Part shown: piece by piece, positions 53,745 through 63,989 of the stretch
Layout: each line of letters opens with the position of its first letter
How positions within the stretch are numbered: position 1 is the stretch's first letter
Translations under genes and position numbers: made by a program
Notes under the pieces: generated by a model
Seen by the model: only the letters and a program-made list of their open reading frames with translations
Database searches by the model: none
What the model was told of the DNA's origin: nothing
Assembly (NCBI RefSeq): GCF_900591205.1
Contig: NZ_UUPU01000008.1
Coordinates: 173,680 to 237,679 of the forward strand
Reading direction: 5' to 3'
Length of the DNA stretch: 64,000 bases
From: Pseudomonas viridiflava
GTDB taxonomy: Bacteria; Pseudomonadota; Gammaproteobacteria; Pseudomonadales; Pseudomonadaceae

Positions 53745-54628
53745 TGGATGCAGGTCTTCGCATCGACGTCGACACCTACCGTGGCACCCGTGAAGGTGTG
53801 CCGCGGCTGCTCGAAACCCTGGATGAAGCCGGCGTAAAGGCGACGTTCTTCTTCAGTGTCGGGCCGGACAACATGGGGCGTCACCTGTGGCGCCTGATCC
53901 GCCCGCAGTTCCTGTGGAAAATGCTGCGCTCCAATGCCGTCGGCCTGTACGGCCTGGATATCCTGCTGGCGGGCACGGCCTGGCCGGGCAAGCCGATCGG
54001 CCGCGACCTGGGGCATTTGATGCGCCAGGCCAAGGCCGCCGGGCACGAAGTCGGCCTGCACGCCTGGGATCACCATGGCTGGCAGGCCAACACCGGGCGT
54101 TGGAGCGAAGCGCAGTTGATCGAGCAGATTCGACGTGGCGTGGACACCCTGAGCGACATTCTGGGCGAACGCATCGACTGTTCAGCCGCCGCCGGTTGGC
54201 GTGCGGATGAGCGGGTGGTGCAGGCCAAGCAAGGTTTCAACTTTCGCTACAACAGTGATTGCCGGGGCACCAGCCTGTTTCGACCAACCCTGGCCGATGG
54301 CAGCGCAGGCACCCCACAGATTCCGGTAGACCTGCCGACCTTCGACGAAGTCGTCGGGCCGGTGGTGGCTGCCAAGGATTTCAACAGCTTCATTCTTGAC
54401 CGTTTCAGCGCGTCAAAGCTGAACGTCTACACCATCCACGCAGAAGTAGAAGGGATTCTGATGGCCAATGATTTTCGCCAGTTGCTGGCCCAGGCAGGGC
54501 AGCGCGGCATCGACTTCAAACCGCTGGGCGAGCTGTTGCCCGCCGACCTGACCACCCTGCCCCAGCAACACCTGGTGCGCGGCGCCCTGAGCGGCCGTGA
54601 GGGTTGGCTCGGAGTGCAACAAGCATGA
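53744..54628 (+). CDS. arnD: 4-deoxy-4-formamido-L-arabinose-phosphoundecaprenol deformylase ArnD
   Basis: A 294-residue polysaccharide-deacetylase-fold enzyme. The N-terminus [24 protein letters not shown] has the metal-binding [20 protein letters not shown] is the family hallmark, and [13 protein letters not shown] supplies the histidines. It removes the formyl group to give undecaprenyl-phosphate-L-Ara4N. It overlaps arnA by 1 bp and arnT by 4 bp (ATGA). Confidence 0.95.
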   Translation: MDAGLRIDVDTYRGTREGVPRLLETLDEAGVKATFFFSVGPDNMGRHLWRLIRPQFLWKMLRSNAVGLYGLDILLAGTAWPGKPIGRDLGHLMRQAKAAGHEVGLHAWDHHGWQANTGRWSEAQLIEQIRRGVDTLSDILGERIDCSAAAGWRADERVVQAKQGFNFRYNSDCRGTSLFRPTLADGSAGTPQIPVDLPTFDEVVGPVVAAKDFNSFILDRFSASKLNVYTIHAEVEGILMANDFRQLLAQAGQRGIDFKPLGELLPADLTTLPQQHLVRGALSGREGWLGVQQA

Positions 54629-56280
54629 TCCGTCGCTGGGCCTTGCCCCTGCTCCTGTTGGCGTTTGGCGTGTTTTATCTGCTGCCGCTGGCCACCCATG
54701 GCCTGTGGATTCCGGATGAAACCCGCTACGCGCAAATCAGCCAGGAAATGCTGCTGACCGGCAAGTGGGCCTCGCCACACTTCATGGGCATCCGCTATTT
54801 CGAAAAACCGGCCGCCGGTTACTGGATGATCGCGCTGGGCCAGGCGATCTTCGGCCAGAACCTGTTTGGCGTGCGCTTCGCCTCGGCGTTGAGCACCGGC
54901 TTGAGCATCCTGCTGGTGTACCGGGTGTCGCGGCGGCTGTGGAATGACCCGCAAAAGAGCCTGGTCAGTACCGTGCTCTACATGAGCTTTGTCAGCGTCG
55001 CGGCGCTGGGCGGGTACGCCAACCTCGACCCGCAGTTCACCTTCTGGGTCAACCTGACCGGCGTTGCCTTGTGGTTCTGCTTTGACAGCACCAGCCGCAA
55101 TGGCCGCCTCGGTGCCTGGGCTCTGTTGGGGTTGGCCTGTGGCATGGGCTTCATGACCAAGGGTTTTCTTGCCTGGCTGCTGCCGGTGTTGATCGCCCTG
55201 CCCTACGCCATTTGGCAGAAACGCTTTCGCGAGTTGCTCGGCTACGGGCTGGTGGCGGTGGTCGTGGCGATTGTGGTCAGCCTGCCATGGGCACTGGCCG
55301 TGCACCTGCAAGAGCCGGATTACTGGAACTTCTTCTTCTGGCACGAACATATCCAGCGTTTTGCCGGCGACGACGCACAGCACAGCGAGCCGTTCTGGTA
55401 TTACCTGCCGCTGCTGGTGGCCTTCACGCTGCCGTGGGTCGCGCTGCTGCCGTCGACGATCAAGCAGGCATGGCTGGAAAAACGCCTGCCGAAAACCCTG
55501 TTCCTGCTTTTATGGCTGCTGATGCCCCTGGCCTTCTTCAGCCTGGCCAAGGGCAAGCTGCCCTCCTACATCATGCCGTGCCTGTTGCCGCTGGCCTTGC
55601 TGATGGGCTCGACCCTGGCGGACAAACTGGCTGAAGGCCGCAGCCGTGTCTTGCGCATCAATGGCTGGCTGAACCTGGTGATTGGCGTGGTAGCTTTGCT
55701 GGCGCTGACCTGGGTCCAACTGAAAAAGCCCGTGTACGAACATGGTCACGAAACCCTCAGCCTGGTGCTGGTGTTCACCTTCCTGTTCGGCTGGATCATC
55801 GTCAACCTGTTGCAGGCCGCGCGCCCTTTGAAATTGTGGGCCGCGCCCCTGATCGGCAGCGGGTTGCTGGTGGCCCTGTTGCCGGCCGCGCTGCCGCACT
55901 CGGTGGTCTACAACAAGATCCCGGACCAGTTCATCATCGACCACCTGCAGGCACTGCACCCGGCCACTGCGCTGCTGAGCAATGACCTTGGCGCCGCATC
56001 GGCCCTGTCCTGGCGCCTGGGGCGTGCGGATGTGACGCTTTACAACACCGTCGGCGAAGTGAAATACGGCCTCGCGTACCCGGATGCCGGCCATCACAAG
56101 GTGGACACTACCCAGGTTCAGCAGTGGATGAGCGAGGCGCGTAAAAAAGGCCCGGTCGGTGTGGTGATGCGCGTCAAGGGTGACGATGAGAAGGCCGAAG
56201 TGGCGCTGCTGCCCACTGACGGCCAGCGCTATGAGCAAGGCAATCTGGTGATTCTGATCTTCCCGCAGGTGACGCTGTGA
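54625..56280 (+). CDS. arnT: Undecaprenyl-phosphate-L-Ara4N:lipid A transferase ArnT
   Basis: A 551-residue GT83 membrane glycosyltransferase with about 12-13 hydrophobic segments and a C-terminal periplasmic domain. [19 protein letters not shown] carries the conserved periplasmic DE motif, and [16 protein letters not shown] the next conserved loop. It moves L-Ara4N to lipid A phosphates at the outer face of the inner membrane, giving polymyxin resistance. ATG 54625 starts inside the arnD stop; arnE begins at its stop. Confidence 0.95.
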   Translation: MIRRWALPLLLLAFGVFYLLPLATHGLWIPDETRYAQISQEMLLTGKWASPHFMGIRYFEKPAAGYWMIALGQAIFGQNLFGVRFASALSTGLSILLVYRVSRRLWNDPQKSLVSTVLYMSFVSVAALGGYANLDPQFTFWVNLTGVALWFCFDSTSRNGRLGAWALLGLACGMGFMTKGFLAWLLPVLIALPYAIWQKRFRELLGYGLVAVVVAIVVSLPWALAVHLQEPDYWNFFFWHEHIQRFAGDDAQHSEPFWYYLPLLVAFTLPWVALLPSTIKQAWLEKRLPKTLFLLLWLLMPLAFFSLAKGKLPSYIMPCLLPLALLMGSTLADKLAEGRSRVLRINGWLNLVIGVVALLALTWVQLKKPVYEHGHETLSLVLVFTFLFGWIIVNLLQAARPLKLWAAPLIGSGLLVALLPAALPHSVVYNKIPDQFIIDHLQALHPATALLSNDLGAASALSWRLGRADVTLYNTVGEVKYGLAYPDAGHHKVDTTQVQQWMSEARKKGPVGVVMRVKGDDEKAEVALLPTDGQRYEQGNLVILIFPQVTL

Positions 56281-56624
56281 TCACCCTGCTGCTGTTATTG
56301 GCCGCCTGCCTGCTGACCTGCATGGGCCAGGTCGCGCAAAAATTCGCCGTAGAGAGCTGGCGCGACCTGCCGCACGGCTGGGCGCCGAAACTGCGCTCGC
56401 CGTGGCTGTGGGCGGCGCTGGTCTGCCTGGGCCTGGGGTTGCTGGTGTGGTTGCTGGTGCTGCAGCGCCTGGAAGTGGGCATCGCCTACCCCATGCTCAG
56501 CCTGAATTTTGTGCTGGTCACGTTGATGGCGCGCTTTGTGTTCCATGAACACATCGACGGCCGCCACTGGCTGGGCGTGGCGCTGGTGATTGCCGGTGTC
56601 GTGCTGCTGGGGCGTCACGTATGA
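56277..56624 (+). CDS. arnE: Flippase subunit ArnE
   Basis: A 115-residue EmrE-like membrane protein with four hydrophobic helices ([22 protein letters not shown], then [21 protein letters not shown]). With ArnF it is thought to flip undecaprenyl-phosphate-L-Ara4N across the inner membrane. The start is GTG 56277, overlapping the arnT stop by 4 bp; arnF overlaps its own stop by 4 bp. Confidence 0.92.
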   Translation: MITLLLLLAACLLTCMGQVAQKFAVESWRDLPHGWAPKLRSPWLWAALVCLGLGLLVWLLVLQRLEVGIAYPMLSLNFVLVTLMARFVFHEHIDGRHWLGVALVIAGVVLLGRHV

Positions 56625-57034
56625 GCCGCGTGAGAGGCTTTGCCTTGGCGCTGGGCAGCGTGGTGCTGGTCAGCGCGGCCCAACTGGGCATGCGCTGGAG
56701 CATGACGCGCTTGCCGTTGCCCAACGAATGGCTCAGTGCGTTCGCAGCCAATGCCATCGAACTCGGTGCCCTGGGCGTGGTGCTACTGGCCATCCTCGCC
56801 TATGCGCTGTCGATGCTCTGCTGGCTCGGTGCACTCAAGCACCTGCCGTTGGGCCGTGCCTATTCGCTGCTGAGCATCAGCTACGCGCTGGTGTACCTGC
56901 TGGCCGCCAGCCTGCCGGTGTTCAACGAAGCGTTTTCTGTTTCAAAAACCCTGGGGGTGGCGTTGGTCATCCTCGGAGTGCTGGTTATCAACTCTCGCCG
57001 CGCTAGCGTTACAAGTCCCAGGAAAAATCCATGA
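56621..57034 (+). CDS. arnF: Flippase subunit ArnF
   Basis: A 137-residue four-helix membrane protein partnering ArnE ([46 protein letters not shown]). The start ATG 56621 lies inside the arnE stop and the stop overlaps the ugd start by 4 bp, so the operon stays compact. Confidence 0.92.
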   Translation: MSRVRGFALALGSVVLVSAAQLGMRWSMTRLPLPNEWLSAFAANAIELGALGVVLLAILAYALSMLCWLGALKHLPLGRAYSLLSISYALVYLLAASLPVFNEAFSVSKTLGVALVILGVLVINSRRASVTSPRKNP

Positions 57035-58410
57035 AAATCAGTGTATTTGGTAGTGGTTACGTCGGTCTGGTACAGGCCACCGTATTAGCCGAAGTCGGTC
57101 ACGATGTGATCTGCATGGACGTCGATCAGAACAAGGTCAAGCTGTTGCAGCAGGGCCATGTGAGCATTTTCGAGCCGGGGCTGGCCGCCATGGTCAAGGA
57201 GAACCTGGAGAGCGGCCGCCTGCATTTCACCTTCGATGAAAAGCTTGCGGTCGAGCATGGCGAAGTGCTGTTTATTGCCGTGGGCACGCCCTCGGATGAA
57301 GATGGCTCGGCAGACCTGAAATACGTGCTGTCGGTAGGCGATGCAGTGGCCCGCCATCGGCACGAGCCGGTGATCCTGGTGGAAAAATCCACCGTGCCCG
57401 TAGGCACCGGCGACACCCTGCGCGCCCATATCGAAAAAGCCCTGCACTTGACGGGCCGGCACCTGGAGTTCGATATCGTCTCCAATCCGGAATTCCTCAA
57501 GGAAGGCTCGGCCGTTGCCGACTGTCGCCGTCCGGACCGCATCATCATCGGCTGTGAACGCGAAGAAGTGCGCGATGTAATGCGCGAGCTGTACGCGCCG
57601 TTCAACCGCAACCATGACCGCATCATCTTTATGGACCTGCGCAGCGCCGAGCTGACCAAATACGCCGCCAACTGCATGCTGGCGACCAAGATCAGCTTTA
57701 TCAACCAGATCGCCGAACTGGCCGAACACCTCGGCGCAGACATCGAAGCCGTGCGCCTGGGGATCGGCGCCGACTCACGCATCGGCTACCACTTTATCTA
57801 CCCGGGTTGCGGCTACGGCGGCTCGTGCTTCCCCAAGGATATGCGCGCCTTGATCCACAGCGCCAAGCAGGCCAACTGCTCCAGCGACCTGTTGGAAGCG
57901 GTGGAGGCGATCAACCAGCGCCAGAAGAGCAAATTGTTCGAGCGAATCAATGCGTTCTTCCAGGGCAACCTGCGCGGCAAGACCTTCGCCTTGTGGGGGC
58001 TGGCGTTCAAGCCCAACACCGACGACATGCGCGATGCCCCAAGCCGCGTACTGATGGAAGCCCTGTGGGCCGCCGGCGCCAACGTACGCGCCTTCGACCC
58101 GGAAGCCATGCAGGAAACCCAGCGCATTTACGGCGATGACCCGCGACTGATGCTGATGGGCACCCCCGAGTCCACCTTGAGCGGTTCGGATGCCCTGATC
58201 GTGTGCACCGAATGGCAGCAGTTCAAGGCGCCGGATTTCGACCTGATCCACCAGCGTCTCAAAACGCCGGTGATCTTCGACGGGCGCAACCTGTATGACG
58301 GTGAACGCCTGGCCCGCAAGGGCTTCCAGTATTACCCGATTGGCCGTGGGGATTCCTGCCAGTTGCCGATCCCCCAGCAGCAATGGATGCCTCGGGTCGT
58401 GGAAGCCTGA
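57031..58410 (+). CDS. ugd: UDP-glucose 6-dehydrogenase
   Basis: A 459-residue NAD-dependent enzyme oxidising UDP-glucose to UDP-glucuronate, the first precursor of L-Ara4N. It has the Rossmann start [46 protein letters not shown], the catalytic Cys266 in [10 protein letters not shown] and the C-terminal [10 protein letters not shown] motif. It is the seventh consecutive arn-linked gene, as in Pseudomonas aeruginosa. All steps but ArnB are encoded in this operon. Confidence 0.95.
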   Translation: MKISVFGSGYVGLVQATVLAEVGHDVICMDVDQNKVKLLQQGHVSIFEPGLAAMVKENLESGRLHFTFDEKLAVEHGEVLFIAVGTPSDEDGSADLKYVLSVGDAVARHRHEPVILVEKSTVPVGTGDTLRAHIEKALHLTGRHLEFDIVSNPEFLKEGSAVADCRRPDRIIIGCEREEVRDVMRELYAPFNRNHDRIIFMDLRSAELTKYAANCMLATKISFINQIAELAEHLGADIEAVRLGIGADSRIGYHFIYPGCGYGGSCFPKDMRALIHSAKQANCSSDLLEAVEAINQRQKSKLFERINAFFQGNLRGKTFALWGLAFKPNTDDMRDAPSRVLMEALWAAGANVRAFDPEAMQETQRIYGDDPRLMLMGTPESTLSGSDALIVCTEWQQFKAPDFDLIHQRLKTPVIFDGRNLYDGERLARKGFQYYPIGRGDSCQLPIPQQQWMPRVVEA

Positions 58411-58413
58411 TTC

Positions 58414-60036
58414 GTGAACAAAGCTCAACCGCCCCTGCTGAGCCAGACCATCCGCCGCCACTCCCTCGGCTTGGGCTTGCTGGCGCTGTTACTGTTTATC
58501 GCCGGCAGCTGGCACCAGGCGATTATCGGCTTCGACTCGCGCTTCGTGCTGTTTGCACAGGAGATGCTGCGCCATGGGCCGGGGTTTTTCCCCACCACCT
58601 ACGGACAGCCGTATGCCGATTACCTGGCCACCTCGACGCTGTTGACCTGGTTGCTGTCATTGCCGTTGGGCCAGGTCACCAGCCTCACGGCCTGGTTGCC
58701 CACGGCAATGGCCTCGGCGGTGATCGTTATGCTGGTGTACCGCCTGACGGCGCCTTACTCAAGACGCTGGGGTTTGCTGAGCATCGCGGTACTGTTGCTG
58801 AGCAGCACGTTCATCAGCGAAACCCGTGCCGTATCCCTCGACCAGATGCTTGCCGCGATTGCCTTGGCGGTGTTCTACCTGGGTTACGCCCATGACCACT
58901 TCGGTGCCGGTAAACGCCTGCACTGGTTGTACCTGCTGCTGATCGTCGGCTTTGCGATTCGTGGGCCGATCGGTCTGGTCATCCCTACCGGGATGCTGTG
59001 CAGTTACTACCTGATCAACCGGCAATGGCGCCAGCTGTTCAGTTTCGGCTTGCTGGCCCTGGCGCTGCTGGCCGCCTGTGTCGGCCTGTTGCTGCTGATG
59101 GCCAAGCTCAGTGGCGGCGAAAGCTTCATGCAGGATGTGATCCGCATGCAGTTCCTGGGGCGCATGGATGGCAGTGAAGGTTCCAGCGGCGTGCTGTTTT
59201 ACTTCACCAGCTCGCTGGGCAATTACGCCCTGGCCTACCCGATGGCGCTGCTGGTGCTGTTGGCGGTGGCAACCGGTGGGCGGCGTGTGCCGGACCCGGC
59301 CTTGCAACTGGTATTGTATTGCGCGGCAGCAGGCGTGCTGGTGATGCTGGGCCTGTCGATTCCCCAGGCAAAGAAGGCGCGCTATATATTGCCGATGCTG
59401 CCGATGGCGGCGATCATCGCGGCGTATCCTTTCCAGGTTGCGCAAGGCCGTGTGTTTGCTTGGTTGCGCGGGCTGATGCTGGGCCTGTGGACGCTGCTGC
59501 CGACACTCTTGGTCGTCGCGTTGGTGTTTGCGCGTCGCCGCTACCCTGAGCAGTTGAGCCATCTCGGGCTGATGTTCGGCGTACTGGGCGGGCTGCAGGT
59601 GCTGGCGTTGCTGGCGCTGTTGCGTGCTCAGCTGCGGCCGCTGGGGCCGGCGCTGGCCGCAGTGTTGGCAGTGTGGGCAACGTATATCGGGGTGGTCGAA
59701 CCGTTGGTGCGCAGTGTTTACGACACGCGCACCTTTACCCTGCGCGTACATGAGCAGGTCATGCAACAGCGGGCGCCTGTGGTACTGCACGGCCTGGGTA
59801 AAGACGCCAAGGCGATCAAATACATGGTTAACCTCGACTGCGACCAGGTGCCGTTATTTACCCAGCAACCAGCTGACCTGGCGCCACTACAGGGGCCGGC
59901 CTGGCTGGTGATGAGCGAGGCGGATTACCAAGGTTTGAAAGATACACGCTTTGGCACAATCACCCCGACGCTCACCGGTGAGTTCGACCGAAACCCTTAT
60001 GTGCTGCTGCACCTGGCCCAGACCCCGCGACCTTGA
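58414..60036 (+). CDS. PMT/GT39-type membrane glycosyltransferase, ArnT-related
   Basis: A 540-residue membrane protein with about 11 hydrophobic helices. IIGFDSRFVLFAQEMLRHGPGFFPT has the acidic first-loop arrangement of the PMT/GT83 fold (in ArnT, DE; here the Asp is in FDSRFV) and RAVSLDQMLAAIALAVFYLG and AIRGPIGLVIPTG are further fold motifs. It should move a sugar from a polyprenyl phosphate to an acceptor. GTG 58414 starts 3 bp after ugd, so it is part of the arn operon. It is unlike ArnT enough that a different sugar or acceptor is likely. Confidence 0.75.
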   Translation: MNKAQPPLLSQTIRRHSLGLGLLALLLFIAGSWHQAIIGFDSRFVLFAQEMLRHGPGFFPTTYGQPYADYLATSTLLTWLLSLPLGQVTSLTAWLPTAMASAVIVMLVYRLTAPYSRRWGLLSIAVLLLSSTFISETRAVSLDQMLAAIALAVFYLGYAHDHFGAGKRLHWLYLLLIVGFAIRGPIGLVIPTGMLCSYYLINRQWRQLFSFGLLALALLAACVGLLLLMAKLSGGESFMQDVIRMQFLGRMDGSEGSSGVLFYFTSSLGNYALAYPMALLVLLAVATGGRRVPDPALQLVLYCAAAGVLVMLGLSIPQAKKARYILPMLPMAAIIAAYPFQVAQGRVFAWLRGLMLGLWTLLPTLLVVALVFARRRYPEQLSHLGLMFGVLGGLQVLALLALLRAQLRPLGPALAAVLAVWATYIGVVEPLVRSVYDTRTFTLRVHEQVMQQRAPVVLHGLGKDAKAIKYMVNLDCDQVPLFTQQPADLAPLQGPAWLVMSEADYQGLKDTRFGTITPTLTGEFDRNPYVLLHLAQTPRP

Positions 60037-60241
60037 CGCCTGCGTCGGTGCTGCCGACGAAGAAAACTCCTACGTAGCTATGCGTAATGGCTGGTGCCAT
60101 TTCACTTTCCCGCATCCGAAACCCAAATGTACACTCCATGGCCATGTGCGGTAGGTATTTAACGCCATAGGTCATGCATAACAACAAGGACGCTCTGGGC
60201 CGCAGCTGTCACCGCGGCTTACTTCAAAAGAGGACAATGCC

Positions 60242-60463
60242 GTGCCAGATGATAGCTTGCCCAATACACGCGATGAAGTGCATGTCGGCTACCTGCCCAT
60301 CCCGCCTTTGCATCGGCTGATGCAACTGCGCAATGCCCTCGTCGCGCTGAATGGGCCGCTCGGCAGTGACCCAGGGCTGCAGGCAAACCTGCGCAAGCAT
60401 CTGTTCAACGCAGAAACCGATGACCGCGTCCTCGGAAAGCTCAGCACAGCGACCTCCCCGTAA
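60242..60463 (+). CDS. Small conserved-looking hypothetical protein
   Basis: A 73-residue soluble product with no named domain. GTG 60242 has AGAGGA at 60229-60234, correctly spaced. The sequence (YLPIPPLHRLMQLRNALVALN, LQANLRKHLFNAETDDRVL) is not low-complexity and has normal codon use. It has an amphipathic, helix-rich character. Role unknown; it lies between the arn operon and the HPP gene. Confidence 0.5.
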   Translation: MPDDSLPNTRDEVHVGYLPIPPLHRLMQLRNALVALNGPLGSDPGLQANLRKHLFNAETDDRVLGKLSTATSP

Positions 60464-60643
60464 GCTGATGGCCTTTAAGCTCATTATTTTTGTATTTAAG
60501 CTCCATTAATATGCATTGGCGCGCTATCGGCTGCCACGGCACACTGCATGGGTTCCTTCCCCCAAATGTTGGAACTTTCAAAGGGCTTTTCCGGGCAACC
60601 AGACAAGCCTTTTTTTTGCCTGTCATTTATGGATTGCCTTTTA

Positions 60644-61354
60644 ATGCTTGCTCGCTGGTTTCCCGCTGCCATCAATACCCGCCCCACCGAATGGAGCCGT
60701 GCCGCAATCGGCATGGCGCTGGGCACACTGTTTAGTGTCTGGCTATGTGCCCAGTTTTTTGGCATGGAGGTGGCGCTGCACCTGCTTGGCCCACTGGGGG
60801 CGTCTGCAGTGTTGTTGTTTGCGGTGTCGTCCGGTGCGCTGGCGCAGCCCTGGTCGATCATCGGCAGCTACCTGTGCGCCGGTGTTGTGGCCTTGCTGGT
60901 GGCCCGCGTGCTCGGGCGCACGCTCGGCGGCGCTTGCCTGGCGGCGGGTATGGCGGTGGTGCTGATGTGCTGGCTGCGCTGCTTGCACCCGCCTGCCGGT
61001 GGGCTGGCCATGACGCTGGTCCTGGCCGACCCGGCCTCCGCCGCCCTTGGCTGGCATGAGTTGGGCGCTGTACTGCTGGGTGCCGGCGCCATGCTGGCCT
61101 GCGCACTCGCGTACAACAACGCCACACGCACACGCTACCCCAAGGGTGCGGCCGAGGCGCCAGTGGTTATTTTGCCTGACCCCGACGCCGGTCGAGACCC
61201 GGCCATTACCGCCGCCGATTTGAAGCGGGCACTGGCCGACATGGAGCAGTTCTACGATATAGCCCCCACAGAACTGGAACAGTTGATCCACACTGCAGAA
61301 CAGCATGCACGGCGGCGCAGCATTGCTGATGTGCTGGCAAGCCGCGTACCCTGA
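60644..61354 (+). CDS. HPP-family integral membrane protein
   Basis: A 236-residue protein with four hydrophobic helices and the HPP signature CLHPPAGGLAM. The helix starts LHLLGPLGASAVLLFAV and ends with a C-terminal soluble part (LKRALADMEQFYDIAPTELEQLIHTAEQH) where other HPP proteins carry CBS domains. Plant chloroplast HPP proteins transport nitrite; whether this one does is unknown. The start is uncertain: ATG 60644 and ATG 60629 are both plausible and neither has a strong ribosome site. Confidence 0.75.
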   Translation: MLARWFPAAINTRPTEWSRAAIGMALGTLFSVWLCAQFFGMEVALHLLGPLGASAVLLFAVSSGALAQPWSIIGSYLCAGVVALLVARVLGRTLGGACLAAGMAVVLMCWLRCLHPPAGGLAMTLVLADPASAALGWHELGAVLLGAGAMLACALAYNNATRTRYPKGAAEAPVVILPDPDAGRDPAITAADLKRALADMEQFYDIAPTELEQLIHTAEQHARRRSIADVLASRVP

Positions 61355-61495
61355 CCCCAGGCTCAGCTCCCTGCATAAATGCAAAAACGACCTGCATGAT
61401 TCCGGGTTGTACTGGGCAAATTTGCACTGGTACGATCGCGAGATGATTCGCCCGCGAATATCTTGATAAAGAACAATAAAAGCAGGGAGTTACAG

Positions 61496-62599
61496 ATGAC
61501 TGCTCAGGTTTCATCCGAAGCAAGCAGCGCCAATGTACAGCAGGACGACGTACTCGCCGAAGTGCGTAATCATATAGGTCAGCTTACCCTCAACCGCCCC
61601 GCCGGCCTGAACGCCATCACCCTCGGCATGGTCCGCAGCCTGGCGCAGCAGCTGCAAGCGTGGGAGGACGACCCGCAGGTGTACGCCGTGGTCCTGCGTG
61701 GCGCCGGTGAAAAGGCGTTCTGTGCCGGTGGCGACATTCGCTCCCTCTACGACAGCTTCAAAAGCGGTGACACCCTGCACCAGGACTTCTTCGTCGAAGA
61801 ATACGCACTCGATCTGGCCATCCACCATTACCGCAAACCGGTGCTGGCCCTGATGGACGGGTTTGTCCTGGGGGGCGGCATGGGGCTGGTGCAAGGCGCC
61901 GACTTGCGTGTGGTGACCGAACGCAGCCGCCTGGCAATGCCGGAAGTGGCAATCGGGTATTTCCCGGATGTGGGCGGCAGCTACTTCCTGCCACGGGTTC
62001 CTGGCGAGCTGGGGATCTATCTCGGCGTCACCGGCGTGCAGATCCGGGCTGCCGACGCGTTGTACTGCGGCTTGGCGAACTGGTATCTGGACAGCGCCAA
62101 GCTGTCGGAACTGGACCAAAAACTTGACCACCTGCAGTGGCACGACACGCCCCTCAAGGACCTCCAAGGCGTACTGGCCAAACTCGCCGTGCAACAACTG
62201 CCCGATGCACCGCTCGCAGCCTTGCGCCCGGCCATTGACCACTTCTTCGGCCTGCCGGATGTACCAAGCATGGTCGAGCAGTTGCAGCAAGTCACCGTCG
62301 CCGACAGCCATGAATGGGCACTCAACACCGCCCACCTGATGCAAACCCGCTCGCCCCTGGCCATGGCCGTAACCCTGGAAATGCTGCGTCGCGGCCGCCG
62401 CTTGTCGTTGGAGCGCTGCTTTGCTCTGGAACTGCACCTCGACCGTCAATGGTTCGAGCGCGGCGACCTTATTGAAGGAGTCCGCGCACTGATCATCGAC
62501 AAAGACAAAAACCCGCGCTGGAACCCGCCGACGTTGCATGGGCTGGACAAAACCCATGTCGACAGCTTCTTCCATCACTTCGAGCAGGTTGCGAACTAA
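61496..62599 (+). CDS. 3-hydroxyisobutyryl-CoA hydrolase (HIBCH/enoyl-CoA hydratase family)
   Basis: A 367-residue crotonase-fold protein of the HIBCH type. FCAGGDIRSLYDS is the oxyanion loop, GGGMGLVQGADLRV the second, MPEVAIGYFPDVGGSYFL carries the catalytic Glu/Asp of 3-hydroxyisobutyryl-CoA hydrolases, and the length (about 350-370) fits HIBCH rather than the 260-residue hydratases. It releases 3-hydroxyisobutyrate in valine breakdown. AGGGAG is 6 nt before ATG 61496. The acyl-CoA dehydrogenase follows 3 bp later. Confidence 0.87.
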   Translation: MTAQVSSEASSANVQQDDVLAEVRNHIGQLTLNRPAGLNAITLGMVRSLAQQLQAWEDDPQVYAVVLRGAGEKAFCAGGDIRSLYDSFKSGDTLHQDFFVEEYALDLAIHHYRKPVLALMDGFVLGGGMGLVQGADLRVVTERSRLAMPEVAIGYFPDVGGSYFLPRVPGELGIYLGVTGVQIRAADALYCGLANWYLDSAKLSELDQKLDHLQWHDTPLKDLQGVLAKLAVQQLPDAPLAALRPAIDHFFGLPDVPSMVEQLQQVTVADSHEWALNTAHLMQTRSPLAMAVTLEMLRRGRRLSLERCFALELHLDRQWFERGDLIEGVRALIIDKDKNPRWNPPTLHGLDKTHVDSFFHHFEQVAN

Positions 62600-62602
62600 A
62601 TC

Positions 62603-63754
62603 ATGCAAGATATTGAATATACTGAAGAACAGGTAATGATCCGCGACATGGCTCGCGACTTTGCACGCGGCGAAATCGCCCCCCATGCCCAAGCCTGGGA
62701 GAAAGCCGGCTGGATCGACGACGCGCTGGTGGCGAAGATGGGCGAACTCGGCCTGCTGGGCATGGTGGTGCCGGAAGAATGGGGCGGCACCTATGTCGAC
62801 TACGTGGCGTATGCCCTGGCCGTCGAGGAGATTTCCGCCGGTGACGGCGCAACCGGCGCACTGATGAGTATCCATAATTCAGTGGGTTGCGGGCCAATCC
62901 TCAACTACGGCACAGATGCGCAGAAACATACCTGGCTGGCCGACCTCGCCAGCGGTCAGGCGATTGGTTGCTTTTGCCTGACCGAGCCCCAGGCCGGCTC
63001 CGAGGCCCACAACCTGCGCACCCGCGCCGAGTTGCGCGACGGCCAGTGGGTGATCAATGGCGCCAAGCAATTTGTCAGCAATGGCAAACGCGCCAAGCTG
63101 GCGATCGTATTTGCCGTGACTGATCCGGAGTTGGGCAAAAAAGGTATCTCGGCGTTTCTGGTGCCTACCAACACGCCGGGGTTTGTGGTTGATCGCACCG
63201 AACACAAGATGGGGATTCGGGCGTCGGATACCTGCGCCGTGACCCTCAACCAGTGCTCGGTGCCCGAGGCTAACCTGCTGGGTGAACGCGGCAAGGGCCT
63301 GGCGATTGCGTTGTCGAACCTGGAGGGCGGGCGCATCGGTATTGCGGCCCAGGCGTTGGGGATCGCTCGGGCGGCGTTTGAAGCGGCGTTGGGTTATGCG
63401 CGTGATCGGGTGCAGTTTGACAAGGCCATCATTGAGCACCAGAGCGTGGCTAACCTGCTGGCGGATATGCAGACTCGGCTGAATGCGGCACGGTTGTTGA
63501 TCCTGCACGCGGCTCGTTTGCGCTCTGCGGGTAAGCCGTGTTTGTCGGAGGCATCCCAGGCTAAGCTGTTTGCCTCGGAGATGGCTGAGAAGGTTTGTTC
63601 TTCAGCGATGCAGATTCATGGTGGGTATGGGTATTTGGAGGATTATCCGGTGGAGCGTTACTACCGGGATGCGCGGATTACGCAGATTTATGAAGGGACT
63701 AGTGAGATTCAGCGGATGGTGATTGCTCGGGAGTTGAGGAGTTATCAACTTTGA
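62603..63754 (+). CDS. Acyl-CoA dehydrogenase (probably isobutyryl-CoA or short-branched-chain)
   Basis: A 383-residue flavoprotein dehydrogenase with [15 protein letters not shown] (FAD/substrate signature), [24 protein letters not shown] and the catalytic Glu in IYEGTSEIQ. It oxidises acyl-CoA to enoyl-CoA, passing electrons to ETF. Placed 3 bp after the HIBCH gene, it probably works in valine breakdown as isobutyryl-CoA dehydrogenase, but this is inferred from context, not sequence. The last codons are followed by a large repeat. Confidence 0.9.
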   Translation: MQDIEYTEEQVMIRDMARDFARGEIAPHAQAWEKAGWIDDALVAKMGELGLLGMVVPEEWGGTYVDYVAYALAVEEISAGDGATGALMSIHNSVGCGPILNYGTDAQKHTWLADLASGQAIGCFCLTEPQAGSEAHNLRTRAELRDGQWVINGAKQFVSNGKRAKLAIVFAVTDPELGKKGISAFLVPTNTPGFVVDRTEHKMGIRASDTCAVTLNQCSVPEANLLGERGKGLAIALSNLEGGRIGIAAQALGIARAAFEAALGYARDRVQFDKAIIEHQSVANLLADMQTRLNAARLLILHAARLRSAGKPCLSEASQAKLFASEMAEKVCSSAMQIHGGYGYLEDYPVERYYRDARITQIYEGTSEIQRMVIARELRSYQL

Positions 63755-63812
63755 TGGGGGTATATCCGTTATTTGGGTAATGGCGGAAATGGGTTCCGCT
63801 CTTACAGCGGGT

Positions 63813-63989
63813 CACTTTGGAAAAGCACCAAAGTAACCAAAGTGCTCTTGCCCCATCACTCGGCACCTCGCTCACGCTTCGGTGTGCCCTCACGCAGGCT
63901 TTGGAGCGTGGGCCGCCGCGATGGGCCATCCATGGCCCAGCGCGGCTAACCCGGCGTCCTGCCGGGTTGCCCACGCTCCAAAGCCTGCG
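63813..63989. repeat. Structured intergenic repeat with three-stem fold
   Basis: CACTTTGG (63813-63820) pairs with CCAAAGTG (63837-63844). Further on, a perfect 20-bp inverted pair, 63893-63912 and 63970-63989, encloses two hairpins: TGGGCCAT/ATGGCCCA (63922-63929, 63932-63939) and AACCCGGC/GCCGGGTT (63948-63955, 63961-63968). This gives a three-way-junction shape. No gene is seen in 63755-64000. It resembles the multicopy intergenic repeats of Pseudomonas but I cannot name the family. Confidence 0.7.

Noticed and set aside
60580..60620. Possible terminator upstream of the HPP gene
   Set aside because: A T-run is present, but the stem (AAGG-GCTT with AAGCCTT) has a bulge and a 16-nt loop; too weak.
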